A DNA stretch of 64,000 nucleotides from Gymnorhina tibicen (Eukaryota; Chordata; Aves; Passeriformes; Artamidae). Of this stretch, positions 23,428-35,769 are shown piece after piece (position 1 is the stretch's first letter; each line of letters starts with the position of its first letter). The notes below the pieces were generated by a model that did no database searches, was not told the origin of the DNA, and saw only the letters and a program-made list of their open reading frames with translations. A program made the position numbers and the translations under genes. Location: assembly GCA_013399875.1 (NCBI GenBank), contig VXAZ01009470.1, positions 30,826 to 94,825 of the forward strand, in the 5' to 3' direction.

Positions 23428-24423
23428 ATAATAGGAAAATTAGTATTGATTTTCTTGAACAAATGTGAAGCACAGATTAAGGTCAGAAATTATTAGTTTA
23501 TTGGCATGACCATTTGAAATGGCTGGATATTTTGAACAGCTAAGTATTTTATAGCAGATGCTCAGAATACAAAAATGTCAGGTTAGTGATTTGCTCAGAA
23601 AATTTGAAAAGCACACTCTGTCCTGTATCGATTTGGGAAGCAGGAAAAATACATTAGAATGGAGGCTTATGATTCTTTGTTTTATCTCATGAAGGGTCAT
23701 CATCCTTAAAGACTCATATAAACCAACCATACTGTGCAGACAGCTAGAATTCAAACAGTGATGGGACATCTTTCCTTTCCATTGTTCTCTGCACAATGCT
23801 TTGTCAGTCTTGTCATCCCCTTTCCCTCTTCCGCTTTCTTCAGCCTTTTCGTATCATTCTGCATTGAAATGAAGAATCTTTGTGCAGTCTGATCCAAGGA
23901 ATATTAAGAATCCTGATAGTTTCCTTGCTACATTTTCAAATAATCCACCATGAAGACTGATGCTTTATAAGACCATGTTCAGAATGGCTTTAAATTTGCT
24001 TTAGTTTTTTAAGGATATATGTTTGTCACAGGAAAAAAAAATGTAGAAAAGATTAATATTTGGCACGCCTCTGAAGAACTAAATGTAACTTTTGTTTCTG
24101 TCAATCTATATCCTAGTCTACTTTCTGTATTATTTCCTGCCTCAAAGTCAGGCGGATTTTTTTATCAAATGCATATTTTACTCTTTAGGATTTTGTTTCA
24201 AGAAAAAAAAAAGGCAGGCATGAAATTTAATGCATTCCTAAATGGGAGAAGGGAAAAGAGTAGTGCAGTGCAGGAACACCCTGAATTTGGTTCTGTGTAA
24301 ACTAGAAAACAGTTGCTTCATTATATCAGGATTTATATTGTCTGGAAATTCCATGTCAGGAATTCTTTATCTTTGTCAAAACAATTACCAACCTAAATTT
24401 GCATGGATTTCACAAGACTGATT
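23428..24423. other. Unique sequence, no gene seen
   Basis: AT-rich sequence. Open frames at 23578-23796 (minus) and 24019-24300 (plus) show no family motif or splice context. Confidence 0.5.
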
Positions 24424-27400
24424 TTGTTAGGAAGGGATGGGATGTCTTGTCCAGGAGAGGCAAGAGAATCTTTGGAAGCAGTCTGGCCTGGTTGGTGAGA
24501 AGGGTTTTAAACTGAAGGACTCGGTGTGGGGTCCGGACTGGCAGGGCTCATTCCATCACATCCAACCAGGGAATAAGCCAGGCCAACCACAGCAGCAACA
24601 AATGTTCCTCAGCTGCCTCCCAAAGTGAGAAGCAGAAAGCAAAGCACTTCAAGGGTGTGTATGGCTGTGGTGGATCCTCTCACACCCCTCCTTGGAAGCA
24701 CGCATGCTCGATTGCCTCTCTGAAATGCCTATAAACCAACACACAGAGCATGTAGAACACACAAGAAGAACTAAGAGAACTGGGCATGGTCAGAGGGCCA
24801 CGATGTCATTGGGACTTAAGAGACATCTTGGGACAGCTTGCATGACTGGAATGCTGTCATGAATGGCTATGTACCATTTAGGAAAGACAGGCCAGCAAGG
24901 TGAGGTTGTGCAGTAGCTCTTTATGTGAGAAAACAAATGGTATGTGTTGAGCTCTGCCTAGAGGTGGATGAAGAACAAGTCAAGAGCTTATGCCTAAGAA
25001 TTCAGGAGCAGGCAAATATGGGTGACACTGTTGTGTGTGTTTACTACGGGCCAGCTGATCAGGAAGAGGAAGTCAACGAGGTCCTCTACAAAGAGCTGGA
25101 AGTAACCTCATGATCACAAGCCCTGGGTCTCATGGCAGACTTCACCCTCTCTGATACCCACTGGAAAGTCAGCAAGTCAGCACAGCAAGGCACATGCAGT
25201 ACATTGAGGATCACTTTTTGACACAGGTGGTGGAGGTGCTTCTGGACCTTGTATGAACAAAGAAACAAGGACTGGTTGGGGATGTGCAGTTTGGGGGCAA
25301 CCTTGGCTGCAGTGACCATGAGGTGGTGGAGATCAGGATCCTGAGAGAAGGAAGCTGGGCAATAAGTAGGAATAAACCCCTGGACTTCAGGGCTAACAGT
25401 GGCCTCTTCAAAGTCCTCCATGGAGGAATCCCATGGATTAGGGCTTTAGAAGGTAGGGGGGTCCAAGAGAGCTGGATAGAATATTCAGTCGTCACTTCCT
25501 CCAAGCTCAAGATCAGTGCATCACTGTGAGTATGAAATCAAGCCAAGTGGGCAGGAGACCTGCATGGATGATAAAAGAGCTTCTGGCAAAACTCAAAAGA
25601 AGGAAGTTTATGGAATGTGGAAAAAAGGACAGGCCACATGGGAGAAAATATAGGAATGTTGTCACATAATGCAGGGATGAGACAAGGAAGGCTAAGGTGC
25701 ACTTTAAATTACATCTGGCAAGGGATGTCAAGGACAACAAGAACAACTTCTTCAAGTACACCAGTGGCAAAAGGATGACCAGGGAAAAAGTGGGGCAGCT
25801 CCTGAATGAGGTGCCCTGGCGACAGAGGATACAGACAAGGTGGTTGATTTCTTTCCTTCAGTGTTTACTGCTAAGGGCAGCCACTCCCACCCCTGGGAGT
25901 GAAGAGCTCTCTTCTCTTGTCTTGAGAAAGGACAGCTTTCCCTTCGTTGAGGAGGGTTGGGTTAAAGATCATTTGGACAAGGTTGACACCCACAAATCTG
26001 TGGGTCCTGAGGGGATGTGCCCATGAGGGCTGAGGGAGCTGCCAGATGTTATTGCTAAGCCACTCTCCATCATCTTAGAAAGATCAAGGAGAACAGGAGG
26101 AATGCCTGAGGACTGGAAAAAAGCCAGTCACTCCAGCCTTCAAAAAGGGCAAGAAGGAGGATCCAGGGAACTACAAGCCAGTCAGCCCCATCTCAGTCCC
26201 TGGGAAGGTGATGGAACAGTTCATCCTGGATGTCATATCTAAGCATGTGGAGGAAAAGAAGACTGTCAGGTATAGTCAATATGGATTCACCAATACTTGA
26301 CCAACCCGATTGCCTCTGTGATGGCAGGACTGGCTGGGTAGAGGAGATGAGAACAGTGGATGTTGTCTCTTGACTTCATCAAGTCCTCTGACACTTTCTC
26401 CCATAACATCCTCAGAGGAAAGCTCAGGAAGTGTGGGTTGGATGAGTGGAGAGTGAGGTGACTGGAAACTGTGTGGATGTCAGAACTCAGAGAACTGTGA
26501 TCAGCAGCACCATCTGGTTGGAGGCCTGTAGCCAGCGGTGTTCCCCCGGGGTCAGTACCGGGACCAGTCTTGTTCAAGTCATTCATCAGTGACATGGATG
26601 AAAGGACAGAGTTGGCTGAGGATACACCACTGGGAGGAGCAGCTGATACACCAGAAGACTGTGCTGCCATTCAGCCACACCAGGCCAGGCTGGAGAAGGG
26701 AGCAGGGAAGAACCTAATGGAGTTCAACAAAGGCAAGTGCAGGGTCCTGCATGTGGGGAGGAACAGCCCAAGGCACCAGCCCAAGCTGGGGACTGAGCTG
26801 CTGGAGAGCAGCTCTGGGGAGAAGCACTTGGAGGACCTGGTGGACAAGTTATCCATGAGCCAGCAGTGCCCTTGTGGCCAAGGAGGCCAATGGGATCCTG
26901 GTGTGCATTAGGAAGAGCATTGCCAGCAGGTAGAGGGAGGTGATCCTGCCCCTCTGCCCAGCCCTGATGAGGCACATCTGGAGTGCTGCATGCCATTCTG
27001 GACTCCTCAGGACAAGAAAGACAAGGAGATACTGGAGAGGGTTGAATGGAAGCCATGAAGAAGATGAGGGGTCTAAAGCATCTCTCTTATGAGGACAGAC
27101 TGCAGGAGCTGGGGCTGTTTAGCCTAGAGAAAAGACACCTGGAAGGGTTTTTTTTTAGTGCATACAAATATCTTAAGGCTGGTGTCAAGAGGAGCCAGAT
27201 TCTCCAATGGTGCCCAACATCAAGACAGGGGCAATGGGCACTGAAACAGAGACACTTCCATCTGAATATAAAGAAAACTTCTTTATTGTGAGGGTGACAG
27301 AGCACTGGAAACAAGCTGTCCAGTGAGGTTGTGGAGTCTCCCTCATTGGAGATATTCCAAACCTTCCTGGATGTGATACTTTGCAACCTTCTTTAGGTGA

Positions 27401-27445
27401 CCCTGTCCACAGGTCCCTTCCAACCCCAACCATTCTGTGATTCTG
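24424..27445 (+). mobile_element. Long CR1 LINE with decayed ORF2 (endonuclease-RT)
   Basis: About 3 kb of a roughly 4.5-kb element, from just upstream of ORF2 to the terminal repeat (CCATTCTGTGATTCTG). ORF2 remnants in order: the endonuclease N-terminus near 24880-25113 (GDTVVCVYYGPADQEEEVNE); the catalytic SDH motif at 25311-25319; the linker at 25697-25850 (ARDVKDNKNNFFKY); RT motifs near 26150-26300 (KKEDPGNYKP-like); the catalytic FADD site altered to LAED at about 26612-26623 with some five codons lost just before it; then KGKCRVLHVGRN (about 26730) and [11 protein letters not shown] (27046-27291). Many frameshifts and stops show it is long dead. ORF1 is absent (5' truncation). Confidence 0.95.
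25311..25319 (+). other. CR1 endonuclease SDH motif
   Basis: AGT GAC CAT encodes Ser-Asp-His within CSDHEVVE, the conserved C-terminal motif of APE-type endonucleases of non-LTR retrotransposons. It survives although the surrounding frame is broken. Confidence 0.85.
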
Positions 27446-28614
27446 CAATAACATTAGAAAAGGGATAGTGCTTATCTTAACTAGATGTTCAGTACAAATG
27501 AATTTGCATAACTCCAATATTAAGAATTAACACCCAGCTAAATAAAATTCTTGCCACTTACACGTATTTTCAAACCTCATTTAATCAGACTATAATACCA
27601 ATGTCAGGTAAATGGAGTACAAAATGTTATAAAACTGTCTCTTAGAAGGATGCAAGGAGAAGACTCAGGCTGTCTTTTTCACAGTATGTAATTAATAATT
27701 CCTCAAGTAAGTATTTTGCTTTTGGTAGATGATATGCCAACTAAGTACTACATATAAAAAGAGATGAAATAATCTTGCGTAACTAATTTATTTCATTCCT
27801 ACCCTAGTCTCACAAAATTTTATGCAAAATTGGCATCCAGTCTACTTGATGATGGAAAAAAATAGCTCATCTAATTCATTCTGAATTTATGAAATCTTAT
27901 GGTCTATAAACGATGTATCATTAGGCTAGCGTCTGCTCCAGGATTCATGGTATTTTGAAGAGGAATGATTAAGGATGTTGTTAGTAAATCTACAAAGAAC
28001 AGGACACACAGCATTTAAACATTACCCTATCATCTGTGCAACAAATGTTCAGCATCATTATGTTTCCACAATAGCAATTTGCTATTGCTCTGTGGGGTAA
28101 GCAATCAATACAGGCAGGCAATGTTTTTTATATCCATAGAAATAGAGTACAGTTTAGTCTGTTCCAGCCTTTGCAAAATCAATAGGCATGTCTCTTTATA
28201 TGGCAGACAATTAGTCTCAGTTGCAGATGAGACTGACAAGGTATGGGCTATAATTAACACAGGAAAGCCTTACACAATGTTCATGCCTCTGTTTGTAAAA
28301 TGTCATTCAACTTTTTACTGAGCATTAAACGTAAATATTGTTTATATCCCTAATGCACAAAGAGCAGCCTAGAATTTTAATTCTATCACAGCAAAATAAC
28401 AGCTTCTAAAAGTGATGCTGTAAGAGTTTTTAGTGGAGTACTCAAAATGTGCTTAATACTTATCTGACTATGGAGAATAACTTTATACTTAAAATACATA
28501 ATAAATAGATTTCAAATCATTCTCTGACCTCAGTCAAAGTACATACAAACAGCTCTGCAGTGTGTTGCCATCAGAAACAGATAATTTTCTCCTCACTCTG
28601 GCAAGTCGTAGTTA
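27446..28614. other. AT-rich unique sequence, no gene seen
   Basis: No repeat or exon recognised between the long CR1 and the following LTR. The open frame at 28079-28321 has no recognisable motif. Confidence 0.5.
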
Positions 28615-29385
28615 CTATTTTTCTTGGGGATGGTTTGTGGTTTGGTTTTGTGTTTTTTTTTTTTTCTTTTCTCATACCATTTTTGGTTTTTGTGTATTGT
28701 GTCTGGGGTGGTCTCTGCCCTCCCCCTCCCCCCGGCTCTGAGAGTATTGTGATGGGTGAGAACCAGCCTGGGATTTCCTGCAAGAGTTGGGTGGGGGTGA
28801 GGGGTGGTTGTGTCCTTCTGGGCGAGTGATTCGGCTCCAGGGCAATGCAACGTGGTGTCTCCGACCAGAGATAATGTTGTCTTGTGGGTTTTGCCTGTTT
28901 CTTTTTGTTTCTTCTCCTTTGGCACTGTGACTGGGCTTACTGGCTTGCTTCTCTGCTGCTTGTGAGCCAAAAGCCAGTGCGTGCTGCGCTGAGACCCGGG
29001 ACCAGGAACACCTTGTCTGCTGCCGGGGACTGCGCCTCTCTGTACACCCTGACCCTGGGATCAGCCATCGCTGGTGAGCCACCCAGGGGAGCGATCTCCT
29101 GCCCAGCCCTGCTGTTATCTGCTGCTGCTTCAGGGCTTCCTGCTACACTGTAACCTGACAACCTCCTGGCTCCTGGTACAGCTGTGGAGTTTCTGATACA
29201 TTTTGTTGTTTCTGTTACATTTTGATATTCCAGAATCTGTTCGCCTGTGCTGTTCCAGCCTGCCGCTTCCGAGGTCCCTGCTACAGCTCCTTTTGCTGTC
29301 CAGCGGGGGCACTGGGATCGGCTGCCCTGGGGATTTGAAAAGGAACCCCCTTTTCCATCTCTCCCGCCGGCTCCCCCGCCATTAC

Positions 29386-29393
29386 CCACGTGG
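29386..29393. promoter_or_regulatory. Palindromic E-box in LTR
   Basis: CCACGTGG, the USF/MYC-class E-box, sits at the start of the CpG-rich core of the LTR. It is a sequence match only. Confidence 0.45.
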
Positions 29394-29416
29394 AGAGAGG
29401 CGGCCGCGCTCGCGCC

Positions 29417-29489
29417 ACAGCGCCCCCTGCAGGCGCGGGGGAATCATCGCACCCGCCCTGCCCGGCCGGGAGCCAACAGCGCCCCCTGC
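29417..29489 (-). promoter_or_regulatory. Two CTCF-like core motifs in LTR
   Basis: The 14-mer ACAGCGCCCCCTGC occurs at 29417-29430 and again at 29476-29489. Its reverse complement GCAGGGGGCGCTGT contains the AGGGGGCGC core of the vertebrate CTCF consensus. Both face the same way. Binding is inferred from the motif alone. Confidence 0.5.
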
Positions 29490-29872
29490 CGGCTGTGACC
29501 GTAACTGCACCGAAGGGGAAAGGGCCTGCGGCCGAGAGAAGGCTGTGGTTGGGTCTCTGGTTTTGTTTGTTGTTGCTGCTGGTGTTGCTGTTGTTTGTTT
29601 GCCTTGTTATACATACACATACTAGTAAAGAACCGTTATTCTTTTTCCTATATCTTTGCCTGAAGGCCCCTTAATTTCAAAGTTACAATAATTTGGAGGG
29701 AAGGGGGTCATTTTGCATTCCAAGGGGGGTTCCTGCCTTCCTTGGCAGACACCTGTCTTTCAAACCAAGACACTATTGCACTGAAGATGTAGAGCCCACC
29801 TATTCCTTTCCCCATTCTAGCTGTCCTCTGGACAGGCTTAAGGAATCAAAAAGGAAAGTCTGTAAATCCATG

Positions 29873-31810
29873 AATCATAGAATCATAGCATGTTAAGGTT
29901 GGAAGGGACTTTAAAGATCATCTAGTCCCAATTCCCCTGCCATGAGCAGGGACATCTCCCTCTAGAGCAGGTTGCTCAAGGCCTTACCTAACCTGGCCTT
30001 GAACACTGCGAGGCTTTGGGCATCCACAACCTCCCTGGGCAACCTGTTCCAGGGAGGAACCACCCTCCTCACTGTAAAGAATTTCTTCCTAATATCTAAC
30101 ATAAATTTCCTGTCTTTCAATTTGTACCGATTACTCCCTGTCCTGTCACTACAGTTCCTGACAGAGTCCCTCTCCAGCTTCTTTGCAGGCCCTGTCCAGA
30201 TACCAGAATATGCTTTGAGGTCTCCACACAACCTTTTTTTCTCCAAGCTGAACAGCCCAAATTCTCTCAGCCTGTCTTCATGTGGGAGGTTCTCCATTCC
30301 CTTCATCAATTTCTTTACTTCCTCTGGACTTGCTCCAACAGTCCCCTGTCCTTCTTGTGCTGGTGACCTCAGAGCTGGATGTGGCACTACAGGTGGGGTC
30401 TCAAAAGAGCAGATAGAGGGGTAGAGTCACCTCCTTTGACCTGCTGCCCATGGGGCTTTGGATGCAACCCAGGATTTGTTTGGCTTTCTGGGCTATGAGT
30501 GTTCACTGCCGGCTCATGTTGGGTTTTCATCAACCAACACCCCCAAATCCTTCTCCTCAGTGCTGCTCCCAATCACTCATCCACCCAATGATTTGATGTG
30601 TCTGGTATTGCCCCAGCCTAGGTGTAGGACCTTGCACTTGGCCTTGTTGAACTTTACAAGGTTGCCACCTCTCCAGCCTGTCCCAGTCCCTCTGGGACAC
30701 CCCTTCCCTCCAGCGTGTGACTGCAGCACAGAGCTCGGTGCCATCAGTGACCCCGCTGTCCATGGCACCTACAAAGCTGTTGAACCGAATCAGCCCAATA
30801 CTGACCCTGAGGGACCCCACTCATCACTGGTCTCTACACGGACAATGAGCCATTGGCCGCAACTCTTTGTGTGAGGTCATCCAGCCAGTTCCTTACCCAC
30901 TGAGTGGTCCATCCATCAAATCCATGTCTCTCCAAGTTAGAGACAAGGATGTCATGCAGGACAGTGTCAAATGCTTTGCAGAAGTCCAGGTAGATGATGT
31001 CAGTTGCTCTGCTCCCATACACCAACATTGTAGACCCATCTTAGAATGTCACCAAATTTGTCAGGCATGATTTGCCCTTTGTAAAGCCACGTTGGCTGCT
31101 ACAAATCACCTCTTTTCCATATGTATTAGCACAGTTTCCAGGAGAATCTGCTCTGTGAATCTTGCATGGCATAGAAGTGACACTGGCTGGTTTGTAGTTC
31201 CCTGGGTCTTCTACTTTCCTTCCTTCACTGGCACCCACATGGAACACTAATATTGGGTAATAATCAGTGGGTTTAAGGCTTGGCAGCTTTTCAGTAACAT
31301 TGTAGATCTGGGCTTCCAGAAGGCAACACACCTCCCTCAAAAGTGGGTCAGGTTGACAAATGAGTGCCTTAGTACTTCTTAAAGTGGAGTCACCTACTAC
31401 TATAACCTGCCACCTTTTCTTGGTTGAACTAGTTGTTAATTTCTTTATTCACAGAGCAGATTGGGCTGCTTTAGCTAGCCCTGCCTGTTCTGCCAGTGTG
31501 CCGGGTGTTGCCTTGTTAGCCTGCAGAGCTACCAAGCAGTTCTGGGTGGGGATGTCCATCTGGGGGGGAATGTCTGTCTTTGAAGGAAACCTCTTCCTTT
31601 TATTTGTTCCTTTCCTCTTCCTTTTGTTCTTTATTTTTTTTTTCACTAATTCCCAACCTTCTGTGTTAATGCCCTCCCTCCCTTCCACATGTGCTGGGGG
31701 TGAATTTTTGGCCTCTACTCAGTGGGCTGGAGTTCCTTCACCACCAGGTTTGGAACCAGCTGTCTGTTCTGGAATAGAGTGCCAGTTTAGCACTATTTGG
31801 GTGTAACCAA
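29873..31810 (-). mobile_element. CR1 LINE with internal deletion joining ORF1 to RT
   Basis: The 3' terminal repeat lies at the left (GAATCATAGAATCATAG). Reading leftward on the minus strand: an ORF1 region rich in Lys (31449-31688), one TGA at 31449-31451, then the SGNH-esterase block VIVVGDSTLRS (GDS codons at 31386-31394), PTDYYPILVFHVG, and at about 31220 a direct switch to the RT motif EDPGNYKPASV, followed by GFTKGKSCLTN and [11 protein letters not shown] (about 30980). The rest of ORF1, the endonuclease and the N-terminal RT are missing. The frame is kept across the junction. The FADD site further on is deleted or altered, so the element is inactive. The 5' limit is uncertain and could reach about 32110. 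Confidence 0.92.
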
Positions 31811-32717
31811 ACTGTGTATTCTACTCCCCTCTACATAATTTCTGACTAACTGTTAATGATGGGTCATTTGCAGTAGTCCACCAATGCACACTCAACACCC
31901 CAGGCTACAAGCTGGATGTTAAATGAGGTAAGGGAGAACCCTGCAAGGCTGAGAAGTGTTTCTTTTTCTTCACAAATGACTCAGCCCTGATAAATCCCTG
32001 CAGGGAAGCACCAGCACAGTCACACCCATGGGTTTTCCTGAGCTCAGGAACCTCCCTGTACAGCTTGATCCAACAGTCACCCCTGCCACTGCTGTGACCT
32101 AGTGGAACTGATGATCTTATCCAAGCTTTTACTCATGAGTCATCATTTCCTGTAACACTATAGAACAAATCCCAACATCCTGTGGAGTTTCTGTTTAGAA
32201 CTGCAATTTCAATAATTGTTAACTTGTAAAATACTAAAAATAGAATTTAATGTACATAGTTATTTTCATTTATTTATATTCATTTTTTCATATTCATATT
32301 TTCATGCAGCATAGTATTTTTCAGTCAGAAACCTAAAACCATTCATTTGAAAAAGCAGGCAGTTGGATTCTTCTATTGGGTTGGTTGATTGGTTTTTAGA
32401 ATACTTATGATTCAACACTTTCCTCAAGTCCTTGTATAAATGGGTCATCCAGACCTTACATAGAGATGAGTAATGGTGAATTCAATAAAATTTGTAATCT
32501 TGGGTTCAGTCACTGTTCAACTGACTTCATTTGTGCACAAGGTCTTTAGAACCTCAGAAAAGCTGGTTGGTATGGAAACACAAAGTACTTTCTTGAAACA
32601 AAACCTCATTGCTAACAACTCTACCTACTATATGAGCAAAAAAAACCCCAAAAGCAAGTATATCCAAGTGCTTTCTTATGGAACTTTACCCTAAGATACA
32701 TTTAAATCAGTATCTGC

Positions 32718-32771
32718 AATTTATTTTCATTTAAAATACTACTAAATTTATTTTCATTTAAAATACTACTA
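32718..32771 (+). repeat. Perfect 27-bp tandem duplication
   Basis: AATTTATTTTCATTTAAAAT plus ACTACTA is repeated exactly twice with no spacer. Perfect identity points to a recent slippage or duplication event. Confidence 0.97.
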
Positions 32772-34036
32772 AAATACTTAATGCTTTAATTTAATTAGAA
32801 ATATGAATAATTTTATAAGCAAGAACCTCAGAAGAGTTATTTTTAAAATGTCTATTTTAAAAAATAAGGGAGAAAGGTCAGAAGTACAAGAAATTACTGA
32901 TGACATGTGTCTATATATGGATCTTGTACTTGTGATTTTCTAGAATAGTTTTGTCTTTTAGACTCCTGACAAATACTGCACCTTATCAATGGGTAGTTAA
33001 ATGACAACATTTACGACAGTACAGCTTTCAGTGGGATCTGTTTGAAGTTTTTGTGCTGAAGTTCTTAAACATGCCATTTTTAGTAGCTTTTTAAAGCTCT
33101 TTCATCTTATCTAATATTTTTATCAACACTAAAGAAGCTATCAGTAAAATTCTTTGTGTGTTTTTCTTAGTCTTTTATCTTTTTGTTGCTAAGATTTCTT
33201 GTATTTTAAATACCCCATCTTTCACTCTTTTTCCTGGACTTTTAAAATGGTATTCAGCAGTAACTATTTGGGATGACATTCACTGATTATTAGTTCTCTT
33301 TTGAGCCTTAACCACAGTAAAACTAAGGCTCATTAGAGGCTAACATTTAGACTTATTAGCCTATGAGTCTCTGCGTATCATGAACTCATGAACTGGAGTC
33401 TTTTGCCTTGATGGTGTCTCAGTTTGCATTCTGATGCAGCAGGTGATGCATTCAGAGAGATAAAGGGATGAAGTTCTCACAAACCCAGTTCCTTACAGCT
33501 ACAGACAGAGCACGGGTTCCCTCCAAAACCTGAAGTGGTCAAAATTTGTTAAAACATCTATAATTCTTTCAGTTTTTTGTGTAAAATAATAAACAGTGGC
33601 TTCAGGCCTCAAGAAATAAAAAATACAGAAGAAGCCCTCTGCTTTAATGGTACAGAACTGGTTGATGCATAAATGACATTTCACATCTCCTCCAGAAGCA
33701 ATTTAGGACAATGCTCTTTACTGACTTTTAGCATGTGGCCATGAAACATCAAGAGTCACAGAAGATTTAAAATGTATTCATAGGTATGATCTTTTGAGCT
33801 CTAGTGATAACCTAAATATTCACCTCTTCTGACAAATATTTCAAAGATGTGTCTAATCAATCAAGCAGCTTTGCTTTGCATTGCATTTCTTTAATTTTTT
33901 CTGCTTCCTGTGGAAGCAGGCTGGACACTGCTATTTTCATGTATACTTCCATCACACTGCTGGATCAGTGCAGTCTTCAAACCACAGTCCACACCCATTC
34001 AGTCAAGAGTGGATGTTCATCTCCCTTGCATATACC

Positions 34037-34077
34037 TATTAGTATTATTATTACTATTATTATTATTATTATTATTA
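34037..34077. repeat. (ATT)n microsatellite
   Basis: About 13 ATT/TTA units with one or two interruptions (AGT, ACT). Likely length-variable. Confidence 0.95.
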
Positions 34078-34704
34078 GCAACAGGTTACATAAGAGAGGA
34101 CATCCCTTGATTGTAAGAGCCATAGATGTGGTTACTTTGTAGCATAAGGAAAAGAGGATATATAGTATTTATTCCAAAGAAAAAATGAGGATGATAACCC
34201 ACTTGGGAACTAATTAACATACCCCAAGAGCTTTTGATGATCTCTGCCTGTATCTCTCTGTAAAGTATGGTCTTATTACTTGCATTCTTCAAAGGAAAGT
34301 TGAGAATAAAAACATAGAACAGTGAAAACTTCAGATGCCAGTATAGAGATGGATTCTTAACATGATTATAATAAGCTCTTCAGGCCAAGTTAAGGTATTA
34401 TATACTTCCAAAAGATTTAAAAATATATGATTTTAAGCAGAAACTATTCCAAAGTTTTCTTATTAGATGTGTTTGTTTTCCTTGTTTTTTGGTTTTTTGT
34501 ATCCCGAAGAAAAAATGGTTGAGATAATGCCTTAATTTATATAAATATATAGACCCCATCTCATTATACAGAGAAAGAAAATTAAATACAACTCCAGGGC
34601 AGGAGATCCCTTCCAATTCCTGATTCTGAAGTTATAAAGAGTTTTGGGTTTTTTTGTACCTGTAAGTAGAGCCAATAAGTTGTCTGTCAGTAAGGATGAG
34701 TCTG

Positions 34705-35769
34705 TCATAGAATCATAGAATAATTTAGGCTGGAAAAGTCCTTTAAGGTCACTGAGTCCAACTGTAAACCCAGCACTGTGAAGTCTACCACCAAACCATG
34801 GATTTAGGAGTCCCTAAGAATCATGTCCACAGGTCTTTAAAATACCTCTGGTACCACTTTCCTGGGCATGCTGTTCCAGTGCTTGATAAACCTTCCCATG
34901 AAGCACTTTTTCTTAATACCTAATCTAAATCCCCTCGTGTAATTTGAACATATTTCTTCTTGTCCTTTAACTTGGGAGAATGGACAAACCCTCCAACTCA
35001 CCATAACTTCCCTTCAGATTGTTCTGGAGAACAAAAAGCTTCCCCTGAACCTCCTTTTCTCCAGAATGAGTCTCCCCAGCTCCTTCAGCTGCTCCTCATC
35101 AGACTTGTGCTCCAGAGCCTTCCCAAGTTCTGTTTCCTTCTCTGGACACACTCCAGCCCCTCAATGTCTTTGTTCCAGTGAGGGGCCTAGAACTGCCCTG
35201 GTTCTGCTGCCACACTATTGCTGATACAGGACAGGTGCCATTGGCCTTCTTGGCCACCTTGGCACAGCTGGGCTCATGTTCAGCTGCTCTTGACCAACTC
35301 CCCCAGGTTCCTTTCCCCATGGCAGTTTTCCAGCCACTCTGTCCCAGCCTGTAGCACTGCCTGGGGTGGTTGTCAGGTTGTTGTCCTGATCCAAGTGCAG
35401 CACCCAGCACTTGGCCTTGTTGAACCTCAGACAACTGACTTTGCCTCATCAATCCAGGCTGTCCAGATCCCTCTTTTCCTGCAACATTCCCATCCAACCT
35501 GGTGTTCTCTGAAAGCTGGCTGAGGGGTCACTCTCAACACACCTGTGTTGAGATAGTTGATAACATTATTAAACAGGATCAGCCCCAAATATTGAGCCCT
35601 GGGGAAGACCACTAGTGACCAGCCACCAACAGGATTTAGTTGCATTCACCACCACATTTTGGGCCTGGCCATCCAGACAGCTTTTTACCCAGCAAACAGT
35701 GCACCTGTCCAAGCCATGAGCAGCCTGTTTCTCTAGGAGAATGCTGTGGGAAAAGCAGTCAAAAAGAGA
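34705..35769 (-). mobile_element. CR1 LINE, about 1.06 kb, old copy
   Basis: It starts with TCATAGAATCATAGAATAAT and continues through CTAATCTAAATCCCCTCGTG and TTGGCCTTGTTGAACCTCA (antisense of the FNKAKC-type RT segment). About 1 kb is covered, reaching the RT region that includes the antisense of the conserved NPVGGWSLVV-like segment near 35600-35645. High divergence and many indels indicate an older CR1 subfamily. Confidence 0.9.

Larger units (their letters stand above)
28620..29772 (+). mobile_element. Solo LTR, ERVL-type, 1.15 kb
   Basis: It ends AAACCAAGACA at 29772 and begins TTTCTTGGGG at 28620, a one-base change from the expected TGTCTTGGGG, so the ends are inverted repeats (TGTCTTGG/CCAAGACA). 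CTATT occurs immediately outside both ends (28615-28619 and 29773-29777), an exact 5-bp target duplication. Polyadenylation signal AGTAAA is at 29624-29629. A CpG-rich core (about 29330-29530) carries an E-box and two CTCF-like words (separate entries). Open frames here (for example 29203-29625) have no retroviral similarity and are accidental. The 3' part matches a songbird LTR I remember. Confidence 0.9.
31811..34704. other. Mostly unique AT-rich sequence
   Basis: The first 300 bp are more GC-rich and may be the 5' end of the adjoining CR1, but I cannot prove it. Beyond about 32110 it is AT-rich with a 27-bp tandem duplication and an (ATT)n tract. No gene seen. Confidence 0.5.

Noticed and set aside
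24925..27291. Series of plus-strand frames that resemble a real multi-exon enzyme gene
   Set aside because: The motifs are CR1 endonuclease and RT in the expected order, with frameshifts and stops and without splice sites between them. It is a dead retrotransposon.
28560..29625. CpG-rich region as a gene promoter with a novel protein
   Set aside because: Exact 5-bp duplications and inverted TGTCTTGG/CCAAGACA ends show it is an LTR. Open frames are overlapping on both strands and unrelated to retroviral proteins.
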